A DNA stretch of 64,000 nt from assembly GCF_029873635.1 (NCBI RefSeq), contig NC_080422.1, positions 6,541,764 through 6,605,763 on the forward strand, written 5' to 3'. Below the pieces are notes generated by a model. The model was not told where the DNA came from, did no database searches, and was given only the letters and a program-made list of their open reading frames with translations. Source of the stretch: Malania oleifera. Lineage: Eukaryota > Streptophyta > Magnoliopsida > Santalales > Ximeniaceae. The position numbers were made by a program, and so were the translations under genes. Positions 10,896 to 22,200 of this stretch are shown here, one piece after another (position 1 is the stretch's first letter; every line of letters begins with the position of its first letter).

Positions 10896-13500
10896 TCATG
10901 CTTGTGTATTTTCCCCACTGGTTGCGACAGATTTATTGTATTCTTCCAATTCCTTCTTGTATGCCTCCATAGCTTCTGCAGCTTTGTTATTAAAGATTTG
11001 CCTCTCTTGCTCACTCAACTCCTATAGAAACAACAACAATACACAAGTTGAATTGAAAATATTCATGATATTCCCTTGCTTACTGTTAGCATATGAGATG
11101 GGGAGAAGGGTTACCTTCCATTTTACTGAGATGAGAGCGTTTACAGTTGAGCTGTTGGTTCCAGGTCGTTCCTGCAATAAACTCTTCCTTGTTTCTTTGC
11201 TGTATCAATAAACAGAACCCAATTCAGCGATGTCTACTTCACTATTGAATCCAATACTGCAAAGTGGACTTCAACACTGACTGTCTGTTCACCTGAATAG
11301 AAGGAAGGAAGATGCAGGCTTCTTTGGCTTGTTGGGATCAGCATTCTTCTCTTCCTTGTGCTGCTTTTTCTTCTTCTGTTGGTTCTCTTTTGATATCTGC
11401 ACGATTTAAATCAGGGGAAAAAAAAGCCCAATTAGCCACCATGAAAGATTTCTCAAAAAGGAGTCATACTCATCAATTTGACTGCTCAGATGAAGTATTG
11501 GGAAAAACCTTAATTATGTTTTCTGCTTTCTCCTTCTTTTTCAGCAGTTGCAAGGCTTCTTGCTTCTGAATTTTCATCAGCTCATCTTCTTCCCTCTTGA
11601 GATTAACAGCTTCCTCCTCCTTCTTCTGCTTGTAAAGCTCCATTTCCCGCTGGTACTTCTCCTTGTTTTTCTTCGCCATCTACAAGTATTGGACTAAGTT
11701 TAGAAATGAACTAGAAATAGCTTAAACTGCCCAAGAGAAAAAAAGAAAATGATGAATGAGAGATCTTGAGGTGAATGAACCTCTTCATAAGGCCCCTTTT
11801 GCCCATCTGTCATGCTCTTCCATTCTTCTCCTGTAATCTTAGCAACCTGCCCTCACAAATCCCAGCTACAAATTAGCATAAAACCATTCTTCTCCTGTAA
11901 TCTTAGCAACCTGACCTCACAAATCCCAGTTACAAACTAGCATAAAACCATTCTTTGTAACTAAAAAGGTAGTGTTTGGGAGCATGAATTTTGGCCTTAA
12001 ATTTGGGTTTCTGTAGATTTAGATGAAACTCCGTAGAATTTTCTATTGCATTTTTGTCCAAATCAACATAAATTCAAATCCAAGGTTTGAAATCTAAGCT
12101 CCCAAACGCAGGGTAAAAGAATTTGAAGAAGAGTATCTATGATCTCCTCTTACCTCCAAAATACTTTTGCTCTCTGCAGACAGAGCTACTCGTCTTTCCT
12201 TTGAGAACAGAAAATATGCAGACATAGGCATTTTTGGCTTCAGTGGATCCTTTTCTTTCCTGTAAAAGAAAATTTCAGAAAGAAATAAGAAATGCTATGG
12301 TCTTGCACACATAATCACATATAGGAAGTGAGTATTCTGGTGAAATTTACTTTGTTTTCTTATTTTCCTTTTCAGCTTCCTGCTTGAACTGAAGATATTG
12401 TTCAAGCAACTCCATAGCTGTCTTCTGTTTCTGCTCCTCCTCAAAGAGCTTCATTGCTTCATTTTCACGCTTTTCCTTTCCAATGATTTGCAAGTAAGCT
12501 TCCTTTTCGACCCGGTACTTCTTCTCATAGGGCTTCTTCTCTTCTGTGCTAACGTTCTTCCATTTCGCCCCCAAAATGTTGGAGATCTCTTTAAAATCAG
12601 CATCTGGGTTTGCTTTCTTGACCTGAAAATGGAAAACCCAAGAGGGTAAGCAAAAAATTTCGAATAAAAAACAATTTCATAATCCAAAGCACTTCTTTTT
12701 TATCTCACCTCAGCCCACTGATCTTTGCACCATAGGACATAAGGTGGAGATGGCTTCTTCTTTTCAGGGCACGCCTTCTTCTGCTTCTTCTTTTCTTTCT
12801 TTTCTTGCCCTTTGTCTCCCAGAGACTGCACCATAGGCAATGTCTAAAGAAAATTCAAGATCAACAAAAAGACCATCAGACCAAAACCCATGAATCGCGC
12901 AAATCATTAATAATGCACCGTTTGGTTGCTGAGAAACTGCACAAAAGGTTGAATGGCTAAATTTGGAATGCTCACATGCTCCTCTTAACCCAGTTTCACC
13001 TTTTGTTCTCTTTTTCTCAGCAAACAGGGAGGGTAATGAAGAGTGGAAGAAGTGAAGAACCAAGAAAATTTTACCACAGTGGGTTTGAACTCCTTCAACT
13101 TCTGCAGCTTCTTGAGCTCCATCTGAAGCTTCTCGTGTTCTTCCTCCTTCAGCTTCAGCGTCGCGTCTCTGGCCTTCAAGAGCTCATCTGTCTTCTCCTT
13201 CTCCAGCTGAAGCTCCTGAAGCCTCTCTTGCATTTCTTGTAAGTCCTTCTCAAAGGACTGCTTGGATTGTTTGGCTTTGGTTTTCTTGGGCTGAGAGAGG
13301 CTCTCATAGTTCTCCTTTGCGGCAGATGGCGGCGGCAGCACCACTGGAGCCAAATCTGGTTGAGAGATCTTGCCGGCCTGAATGTTAGCCTCATTTGCTG
13401 ATGATGAATCTTTCTGCTTCAGTGCTTTTCTGCCCTTTTTGCCTTTCTTTGCAGCGACTACTGGGTCTGCAGTTGTAGGCATCTCTACAACTTCAGCCAT
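10896..13500 (-). CDS. HMGB6: Three-HMG-box chromosomal protein (3xHMG-box / HMGB6-like), nine exons, 496 aa
   Basis: Nine exons join in frame with GT-AG introns: 13500-13075, 12843-12709, 12622-12351, 12259-12154, 11846-11781, 11679-11509, 11396-11293, 11199-11115 and 11021-10896, for 1,491 nt including TGA. The start ATG has a good plant context (AGCCATGGCTG). Residues 1-140 are a Lys-rich and then coiled-coil-like N-terminus. HMG boxes lie at about 173-240 (PPYVLWCKDQW, ILGAKWK), 282-352 (PMSAYFLFSKERR, ITGEEWK) and 410-484 (PNKPKKPASSF, LISVKWK). This three-box layout is that of plant 3xHMG-box1/2 (HMGB13/HMGB6), which bind DNA and associate with condensed mitotic chromosomes. The Arabidopsis members are about 450 residues, so this one is slightly longer, mainly at the N-terminus. 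Intron 4 holds a MITE and a 64-bp duplication covering the start of exon 5. All frames are open, so it looks functional. Which of the two Arabidopsis co-orthologues is closer is not resolved. Confidence 0.95.
11821..11948 (-). repeat. 64-bp tandem duplication spanning the intron 4 acceptor of the HMG-box gene
   Basis: Copy 1 (11821-11884) and copy 2 (11885-11948) differ at only three or so positions. Each contains the 3' end of intron 4, its CAG acceptor and the first 26 bases of exon 5 (GTTGCTAAGATTACAGGAG). The gene therefore has two candidate acceptors. The inner one at 11846 keeps the reading frame. The outer one, about 64 bp upstream on the gene strand, reads into TAG within 15 codons. 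Confidence 0.93.
11966..12118. mobile_element. Short MITE in intron 4 of the HMG-box gene
   Basis: About 150 bp with terminal inverted repeats: GTGTTTGGGAGC at the left (about 11972) and GCTCCCAAACGC at the right (about 12099). Flanking TAAAA-type bases may be the target duplication. No coding capacity. The family (hAT or PIF/Harbinger) is undecided. Confidence 0.65.
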
Positions 13501-13583
13501 GGCTGTGTGTGTGTTGGTTGGTGTGAGGGGGAAGACTAGAAGAAGCTTGGGAGGGTTGTGGAAATGGTTAAAGATTTTTTTGG

Positions 13584-13695
13584 TATATAAGAGGGGAGAT
13601 GTTAACGGTCGGATTATTCAAATTCAAATGAATTAGGCAGATTGAAGGAGGGTTTGAATTCCAAGGTTTGGGGGATTTTTAAGCAGTGGACCGTT
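13584..13695 (-). promoter_or_regulatory. Putative promoter of the HMG-box gene (TATA and AACGG cores)
   Basis: On the gene strand a TATATA box lies at 13589-13584, about 85 bp upstream of the ATG, a plausible distance with a short leader. Two AACGG cores occur upstream: one at 13604-13608, read on the plus strand, and one at 13695-13691, read on the gene strand. AACGG is the core of the mitosis-specific activator element bound by three-repeat MYB proteins, and 3xHMG-box genes are known to be cell-cycle regulated. The flanking bases match the full element only partly, so the functional link is inference. Confidence 0.4.
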
Positions 13696-13696
13696 C

Positions 13697-14196
13697 ATGG
13701 AAATGGGAGCGGGGTTCTTACCATGTGTGGGGGTGGCTATAAAGCTGTAAAAATTGTGAAGCACTTGGCTGTCATTTACTTATTTTATTTGTTTATTTAT
13801 TTGGATTTGAATTATAAACTCTTTCACATAGCTTAAGCTTTCTAGCCATGAAGCAAAATTACAGAGTGAGATGTTCTTATACTTTTTAGTAATGGATTCA
13901 TCAAATAAATAAATGGTAATGATGTGCTTGGCATATGTGTGTTTGTGGCATTAAAAAATATTTTTATTTATAAATATTGATATCGAACATTTAAAAAAAA
14001 TTAAACAAGAGAATTTATAATTTTCATTCATTTCAAATTCATACAAATCCGCTTGCCTTTAACACACAAAAAAAAAAAGAAAAATAAAATTATGGCATCT
14101 TCAAAATGCAGATGCCACCTTTTTTCTCATTATAAAAATTGACAAATTTGTTACCTTCTTTCATTTTCTATTTTAATTTTCTCAAAGAAAGAAAAG
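13697..14196. other. Gene-free flank upstream of the HMG-box gene
   Basis: AT-rich DNA with a poly-A tract (about 14070-14080). No open frame with similarity to a protein was seen. It may include distal promoter sequence. Confidence 0.5.
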
Positions 14197-16156
14197 TGTC
14201 AATAACACTATACATGCTATCACTATACATTTATCTATATATTAAATTAATTTTAGGTCTTTATTTAAATTATAGTTGTTAGATATATAATTTAACAATT
14301 TTAAGAATTTAAAATAAGAAAATTTAAATTTAACTAATTAGTTGTAAATATTTAACAAAGTAAATAAATAGAACTAAATAAATGATAATAATAAATTATT
14401 AAGATTAAAGTAATATAATTATAAAATTTTTATAATTATGTCCAATAAAATTTTTATTGTAAAGTAAATTTTGAAAGTTGAACAATTAAAGTAAAATAAT
14501 TATAATAATAAATTTTAATGTACATTATTTGTAATTTTATTTTTTTAATTATATTTTTTTAATATTATTTGATTTAAATATAAAAATGAACACTTTTTAA
14601 TTAAGTTTTTAACTTGTATTAGTTTAATAAATGTTAACCAAACATGTTACTGGTTTTTAGTTTTAATTTCTGTTTTCTCAAGAAAAGAGCATAGGCAATT
14701 CTTTCTTTTGTTTCTCTTCTCTTCCTCTCCCCATTTGCTCTTGTTTTTTAATTAATATTCCTAACTGTTTTGAATTCCCTAACTTCAAATATATTATTTA
14801 AATGATGAGTGAATATGTTTTTATTTTATGAAAAATATTTTTTATTTTCTATTTTGATAGTTAAATTTTGATCCTAAAGGCAAGAATGTAGGAATTCTAA
14901 ATCTGTAAATTTATTATTCTTTCTCTACTAATATATTATAATGAAATAAAATAAAAACTATATTTGATTTTTGGTTAGTAAAAATCTTGTAATGGGATTG
15001 TTCTTATCAGATTTATTATTATTTTAATGTCTTTCAAAAATTTAAAATATCAGAATTAAGTTGCAAACAATAATTAATAGATTGATGATAAAATAAGAGA
15101 ATTTATTTCACATATAATAATAGGAAAATACTTTGTAAATATTTTTGTATGTTGATAATGTAATTTGATTTTTTTACCTAATATAAAAGTATTATATTTT
15201 AAAGCTTATACATACTAAGGAAATCGTTATTTTTATTTCAATAACGATAACGTAAAAAAAATTAGTTTTTATAGTTTAAGTCAATGTTTAACAAGACAAA
15301 AAATTATGTTTTAGTAATATTAATGGCATTAGAAAATATTTTTGTATAACTAAATAATAAGGATAATGTTAATAGCGACAACAAGTAAAAACATCCATTC
15401 AATGACAACTCATCCTTATACAGTTATACGCACCTTTTTATTATCGATCATTAGGTGCAGACAGTTTTCGACTTGTAATCCCAAATAGATGATACCTCAC
15501 AACTCTATCCTTCTATTTCTTATATGAGTGCATGATAGAGTTGTTTTATAAAATTATCTATTTTAAAAAATATACAAATTTATTTTTATAAATTTATTTG
15601 AAGGTTTATTTTTTAAAATTGAATTTAATATTGATTATCTATTTGTAATTAAACGTTAGTTTGAAACTAACAAGTTACATTATTTCAGAAAATTATCGTT
15701 TTGTAATTCTATTACGTTTTGAAAATAAATTTGACTGTTTGACCTACTGCTAAGATCCTGGAGTGCTAGGACCTTTGTTCGCCTCACTTATTATGATATT
15801 CTAATATTCTGATTATAAGTTCTGTTTACGCGCATATGACTCCGATTCTGTATCTTTTGCCCTATTTCTATTCACCTAGCAAACTTTTGTGTGCAGTCAG
15901 TTCTGATCTCAAATTATTACATATACTAATACGAAAATATTATGATATGTGTATTTGTATTTTGGATGCTAATGGTGAAAACAAATTTGATTTTCTAAAA
16001 TAACGACAGACTTTTCTAAAATCATATTTATATGCATATCATAGCTCTTGTTATCTATATTATCCATTCACTAAGCGTTGTCACATTCCAATTATTTACA
16101 TTTTGCAGAGTAAGTTATTTCTAGTTGCCTTCCACTCCTAACACTAGTTGAGGGTT

Positions 16157-16161
16157 CAAAC
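16157..16161. repeat. Target-site duplication of copia element 1 (CAAAC), left copy
   Basis: CAAAC here and again at 23909-23913, directly next to the TG and CA ends of the element. Confidence 0.95.
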
Positions 16162-16305
16162 TGTTGGGTTATTTCCTTCCATGTGGAGGAAAGCCCGAGT
16201 GAGTTTTATTAAAAGTCCAAAGTCCAACCCTTTTTGTAACAACCCAAATAAAATGGTATTTAAATAATAAAAGAAAGGGAAATTGAAGCCGGAAATAGAA
16301 GGAAG

Positions 16306-16518
16306 CCGTCGACTTCGTCGACGAATACAGGGGATTCGTCGACGAAGGCTTTAAATATTTTGTCGACGAACAGAGGGCTTCGTCAATGAGAAAATGTCGA
16401 GAGGGTTTTTTGAGCTGACTGAATTTCGTCGACGAGGAGTGGATTTCGTCGACGAAATTTGTGAAGGACTCGTCGACGAAGGACGGGCTCGTCGACGAAA
16501 TCCGCTGTTCTATAAATA
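16306..16518 (+). promoter_or_regulatory. Palindrome array plus TATA box of solo LTR F
   Basis: Seven or more copies of TTCGTCGACGAA or one-base variants (16317, 16336, 16359, 16424, 16445, 16470, 16489 regions) end about 10 bp before TATAAATA at 16511. The palindrome is centred on GTCGAC. Solo LTR D has the same array in the same place. A role as an enhancer is inferred from position only. Confidence 0.6.
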
Positions 16519-16590
16519 TGGGGAAATCCGGATATTTAAGCTTCTTAAAGAAGCTAACACACTCTCTCTCTCTCTCTCTCTCTCCCTTTC

Positions 16591-16632
<42 letters not shown>

Positions 16633-17082
16633 GTTTTTGGGCTATTTTTACGTCGGATCGACGATCCGAAGCCACCACGACGCTCCTAGCGGAGTTCTCT
16701 TCGAATCTGCTAAAGCAGATCATTGGTGAACGCAAGGTGGAAACCATCCCAAATCCAGGGTAAGTCTTTATACTCAATTTTTGGATTTGTGACAGTTGAG
16801 AGAAGTGTTATACGCGTTAAAATATTAAAGTTTAATACTGGAAGTTTTCATTTCCAGAGGTGTTGATTGGGAACGTAGGAAATCATCCCTGAGTTGAGGT
16901 AAGACTTTTAAGCCGAATTTGACTTAATGATAGTTATAAGAAATGTTATACACGTTGAAATACTAGAGTTTAATTCTAGGAGTTTTCATTTTCAGAGTGT
17001 TGAGTTAGGAACCCTGCGGGTGCGGGGAGATTTTTCTTAGGGGCTGTTCAGGAATCAGGTAAGGGGATAAACTAAACTAGTA

Positions 17083-17084
<2 letters not shown>

Positions 17085-17120
<36 letters not shown>
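17085..17120. repeat. (AT)n microsatellite in solo LTR F
   Basis: Run of about 18 AT units. Similar AT runs occur at 18041-18070 and 18345-18380 in the same LTR. Confidence 0.95.
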
Positions 17121-17123
<3 letters not shown>

Positions 17124-17270
17124 TTATATTTGCAAAATACTGTGAAAATGGTCGTATGTTGAATATGAGGAAAATCTATTGTGTGGCATGACTAAAATGT
17201 TGTGATATACTGTTTTCTAGGAATGTGGATGATATGGATTTTTATGATGGAAAACTGGCATACGGTCCGA

Positions 17271-17545
17271 GATTTTTATGTGATTTGCCGGCATATGAGC
17301 CGTGCTATGTGGATGTGATTTGCCGGCGTACGGGTCGTGCTATGTGGATGTGATTTGCCGGCGTACGGGCCGTGCTATGTGATGTGATTTGCAGCGTATG
17401 GACCGTGCTATGTGATGTGATTTGCCGGCATACGGGCCGTGCTATGTGGATGAGATTTGCCAACGAACGGGCTGTGCTATGTGATGTGATTTGCCCGCGT
17501 ACGGGCTGTGCTAAAATGTGTAATACTGGCGTACGGGCTGATGAT
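17271..17545 (+). repeat. Minisatellite of solo LTR F
   Basis: About eight imperfect copies of a 32-36-bp unit containing GATTTGCCGGCGTACGGGC and CGTGCTATGTG. It is GC-richer than its surroundings. Confidence 0.9.
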
Positions 17546-18038
17546 TTTCATGATACACGTATATATGTAAAATGATATGATTAATGTGAAAATGAATGAT
17601 ATGATATATCTCTGTATCACAATTTCAGTATATATATATATATATGCTATTAGAACCTGGTTGGCTTGATTTAGGCTAGCACTTGCACCGTACCGTTGCT
17701 ATGTGTCCATGGTCTTCGTGATCATGATATCTGTGTTAACGCCGCTGTACGGAGTGATGTGAGATTAGATGGTCGATATGGTTATTTTCAAGAAGTGTGC
17801 TATTATCGCTCCTGGTGTACGGACCAGTCTGGGTAGACCCATCGGACCTACAGACTAGACTATTGAATTGGCAATGGTCGACCAACCATTGTCAGGTCCC
17901 GCTTTCGGGCCACACAACCCAGTCATGTGGGAGTAATACATGACAACAGCCAGCTAACCTACCAGGATTGTTTTTATGTTATTATTATGATATGAGATGA
18001 GAAATGTTTATGAAAATGCAGTATGTTTTGCCATGTTT

Positions 18039-18073
<35 letters not shown>

Positions 18074-18341
18074 TTCCTAGATTTGATAAACATTATTGAA
18101 TATGTTATGTATGGTATATGTAGAACACGGAATACTCATGTTGCTACACACTGGTATTAGTTTATTTCCCTTACTGAGAGGTGTCTCACCCCTAAATTTT
18201 ACAAATTTTTCAGGAGTCCCATATAGGAGAGCAGGAAAAGCCCCGCTGACATAGTGTGGTTTTTCTGCCCTTTTTGAAGGGTAAGTTTTTGGTAGGGATA
18301 GTATGGTTTTGTGGGAATTGTCCCTAGATTGCATTTTTGGA

Positions 18342-18383
<42 letters not shown>

Positions 18384-19199
18384 AAGTACAGTGATTGTAG
18401 TAACTCTGGTACATTGTGATATATGATATGATGGTATGAATACAATTGTACATTTTCTACTGCGTAGGCTTCTACTGTATGTTCTGATATATCCTTGGTA
18501 TCCACAGGTCCAGGTGGATTGTGACCTGCTGAGCTGGAATGTGAGGTGTATGATATTATATAAAAAAAAATGTGTGAAAATGAGCAAGTCATGACACCTG
18601 TAGTGTGAAAACCTAAAGTAAGTTATAAAAAGAGAGGGGAGAAGGGAGGAGCCGTCACTTCTCAAAAAGAAAGAGAGAAAAATGTGATTTTTCTCATATT
18701 GCCCAGATTTCATCAAGACTTCGATTTTGCTTGGTCTGTGGTCCGATCGAGCTGAAATTTGGAGGAGAGGTTCATGACTCAAGGAGTTACAATCTGAACG
18801 GAGAGATCGGATTTGGAACTCACGAGTTGGGATTTTTACCCGTGAACAGTAACCGCGAATTTGGTATATTCTCTCCTATTCTCTTTGTATTTGTCAAGAT
18901 TGTGGATATCTTGATAAGATATATTTGTAGCCTCTAATTGAGATTATAGAACACTTGGTGTGTCCATTATTTGATTGATAGTGGAAGTTTTTAACTAGAC
19001 TAGGTCCCATGGTTTTTCTTCCTCACACTAGGGAAGTTTTCCACGTAAAAAATTGCTTGTGTTCTTGTGGCTTGGTGTGATTGATTATTTTTCTTATTAT
19101 TTTTAGTACATATAAAATTAAAGATACACTATATTTTCTTGCATATAGGGAGAAGAATTATTCCGCGGTGGTTGTTTGTTGATATCTCTCCCAACAAAG

Positions 19200-19212
19200 T
19201 GGTATCAGAGCC
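19200..19212 (+). other. Primer binding site of copia element 1
   Basis: TGGTATCAGAGCC, complementary to the 3' end of initiator methionine tRNA, three bases after the 5' LTR. This is the standard plant copia primer site. Confidence 0.93.
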
Positions 19213-19246
19213 TAGTTGACAGATTGTCAGGTTGGCAGTTTGAGTT

Positions 19247-22200
19247 ATGGAAGCAATTACTAGTAGAATGATTAATCTCAATGGTTTAAATTATCACATA
19301 TGGAAAGGAAAAATGGAGGATCTTCTTTATGTGAAAGATTATTACCTACCAGTATTTAGTGTTGAAAAACTAGAAAAAAAGTCTAATGTAGAATAGACTT
19401 TGTTACATCGACAGGTGTGTGGGTATATCAGGCAATGGGTAGATGATAATGTTTTGAACCATATTAGTGGAGAGACAAATGCACGTTCTCTATGGAGTAA
19501 GTTTGAACAGTTATATGCTAGAAAGACTGGAAATAATAAGTTGTTTCTGATTAAACAAATGATGGCTTTGAGATACTAGGACGGGACTCCTTTATCTGAT
19601 CACCTGAATACATTCCAAGGAATTATTAATCAGTTGGCTGGTAGGGGTATTAAGTTTGATGATGAGATACAAGGGTTATGGTTGCTTGGTTCATTACCGG
19701 ACTCGTGGGAGACGCTCAGAACTTCATTGTCTAACTCCGCTTCAGAAGGTGTAATCACGATGGATATGGCCAAGAGTTGTTTGCTAAATGAAGAGATGAG
19801 AAGAAAAACATAGGGATCCTCTTCACAGTCAGAGATCTTGGTTATAGAAAATAGAGGGAGAAGTAAGAGCAAAGGTCCGAAGAACAGAGATAACAGCAGA
19901 AGCAAGTCCAATAAGTTTGCAAATGTTGAGTGTCATCATTGCGGGAAAATGGGACACATCAAGAAATATTGCAGGCAATTGAAGAAAGAAAACAAGAATG
20001 AGAAAGGGAAGGGAACGAAGAATGGAGATGACAAAGATGGTGATGATAGAGTTGCTACTACCACTCATGCAGAATTCCTCATTGTTTATGATGATTAGAT
20101 GATAAATGTTGCATATCATGTAACCAGTTGGGTGATTGACAGTGGTGCCTCCATTCATGCTACATCTCGGAAGGATTTCTTTACGTCCTATAGATATAGT
20201 GACTTTGGAACAGTACAGATGGGAAATGATGGCTTAGTTAAAGTCATTGGAATTGGGGATGTGTATCTGAAGACAAATAATGGCATGAGTTTAGTTCTTA
20301 GAGATGTGAAGCATATCCCTGACATTTGTTTGAATTTGATTTCTACAGGTAAACTTGATGACGAAGGGTATTGCAGCACTTTTAGTGATGGCCAGTGGAA
20401 GCTTACCGGAGGTGCTATGGTTGTGGCTTGAGGCATGAAGCACTATGCATTGTACATTTTGCAAGCAAAGATCTCCAACGACATTGTTAATGCGATGGAG
20501 GATAACGGTATAACAGAGTTGTGGCACAAGAGATTGGCTCACATGAGTGAGAAAGGATTAGATCTACTTGGGAAGAAAAGTCTACTATGTGGACTGAAAA
20601 GTACACTTTTGAAAAGGTGTACTCATTGTTTGTCAGGGAAGCAAAGTAGAGTTTCCTTCAAGAATTTCCCTCATTCGAGAAAGTCAGAGATACTGGATTT
20701 GGTACATTTGGATGTGTGTGGCCCTATGAAAACGAGAACACTTGGTGGCTCCAGATACTTTATGACCTTCATAGATGATCATTCAAGGAAGTTGTGGGTA
20801 TATATATTGAAGTCAAAAGACCAAGTGTTGGCTGAGTTCAAGAAATTTCAAGCCCTAGTTGAGAGACAGACTGGGAAGAAACCGAGGTGCATCTGGACTG
20901 AAAACTGTGGAGAGTATTCTGGTCTGTTTGATGAGTATTGCAGACAGCAGGGTATTCAGCATCAAAATACGCCTCCGAAAACTCCTAAATTGAATGGCAT
21001 AGCAGAAAGGATGAACAGAACACTGGTTGAGAGAGTGAGATGTTTGCTTTCACAAGCCTAGTTTCCAAAATCCTTTTAGGGGGAGGCATTGAGCACTATT
21101 GTTCATGTGTTGAATCTCACACCCCGTGTTCCTCTATAGTTTGATGTGCCAGACCGAGTTTGGACAAGTAAGAATGTTTCCTATAATCATCTGCGTGTTT
21201 TTGGGTGCAAAACATTTGTGCATATTCCAAAAGATGAAAGGTCCAAACTTGATGAGAAAACGCGACAGTGTATATTCCTTGGCTATGGTCAAGATGAATT
21301 TGGATACAAGCTTTATAGTCCATTTGAGAAGAAAATTGTGAGAAGCAGAGATGTCGTGTTTGTAGAAGATCAGACGATTCAGGATATTGAGAAACCTAAG
21401 AAATCTATGTCTCAGCAGGGTGACAGTTTGACTGGTGTGGATTCAATTCCTTTGAAGAAATTTTCATCTTAGGTTGAGAATGATGTTCAGGATGACCACC
21501 AGGGTAGAGGTGATGTGGATGTTCCCTTACAGGTTCAGGGAGATGTTGATACTGATGAGCAGTTGGTAGTGCCAGAGATTCCACCAGAGATTCCATCCAA
21601 GAGGTCAGCCAAAGACCGACATCCTTCCACTCGGTATTCAACAGAACAATATGTGTTATAGACTGACGGGGGAGAGCCCCAGAGTTTTTCAGAAACCATG
21701 GAAGATGAACACAAGAAAGAGTGGGTTGAGGCCATGCAAGATGAGATGCAGTCATTGCATGATAACCACACCTTTGAGTTAGTGAAGCTGCTTAAAGGAA
21801 AAAGAGCTTTGGAGAACAAGTGGATTTACAAGAAGAAGCCAAATGAATGCTCTTCACGACCACGGTACAAAGCTAGATTGGTTGTAAAAGGGTTCAGTCA
21901 GAGAAAAGGTATTGATTTTGATGAGATCTTCTCTCCAATTGTAAAGATGCCATCGATCCATACAATACTTGTCTTAGCAACTAGTCTTGACTAGGAAGTT
22001 GAGCAGATGGATGTGAAAACTGCCTTCCTTCATGGTGATTTGGAGGAAAAGATTTATATGAAGCAGCCAGAGGGTTTCAGAGTGAAAAGGAAAGAGGATT
22101 ATGTGTGCAAGTTGAAGAAAAGCCTATATGGTTTGAAACAAGCATCGAGATAGTGGTATAAGAAGTTTGAGTCTGTTATGGGGCAGCAAGGCTACAAGAA

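Larger units (their letters stand above)
16235..18596 (+). mobile_element. Solo LTR F (about 2.36 kb) inside the copia 1 5' LTR
   Basis: Starts TGTAACAACCCAAAT and ends AAGTCATGACA. The flanks are CTTTT (16230-16234) and CCTGT (18597-18601), which fit a diverged 5-bp target duplication; the uninterrupted 3' LTR of the host reads CTTTTAGTGTG at this point. Contents in order: TTCGTCGACGAA palindromes (16306-16500), TATAAATA (16511-16518), a CT-rich leader (16561-16625), three donor/acceptor-like pairs (see findings), an AT run, GTGTGGCATGA (about 17179), a minisatellite (17271-17545), an ACCGTACCGT box (about 17687), CGGGCCACACAACCC (about 17907), the hairpin TGAGAGGTGTCTCA (18175-18188) and an acceptor-like TTTTTCAG (18213). 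It is close in sequence to solo LTR D, so the two belong to one family. Confidence 0.88.
16162..19196 (+). repeat. 5' LTR of copia element 1, split by solo LTR F
   Basis: Segments 16162-16234 and 18602-19196 together match the 3' LTR at 23240-23908. It starts TGTTGGGTTATTTCC and ends CTCTCCCAACA. The break lies after CCCTTTT, where solo LTR F entered. Confidence 0.92.

Noticed and set aside
16169-16777. Minus-strand frame of 202 codons
   Set aside because: It crosses the palindrome array and a GA run of solo LTR F; the protein is low-complexity Arg/Glu and Ser/Thr repeats.
18077-18782. Minus-strand frames of 150-170 codons
   Set aside because: They cross AT microsatellites (Tyr-Ile repeats) and the junction between solo LTR F and the copia LTR.
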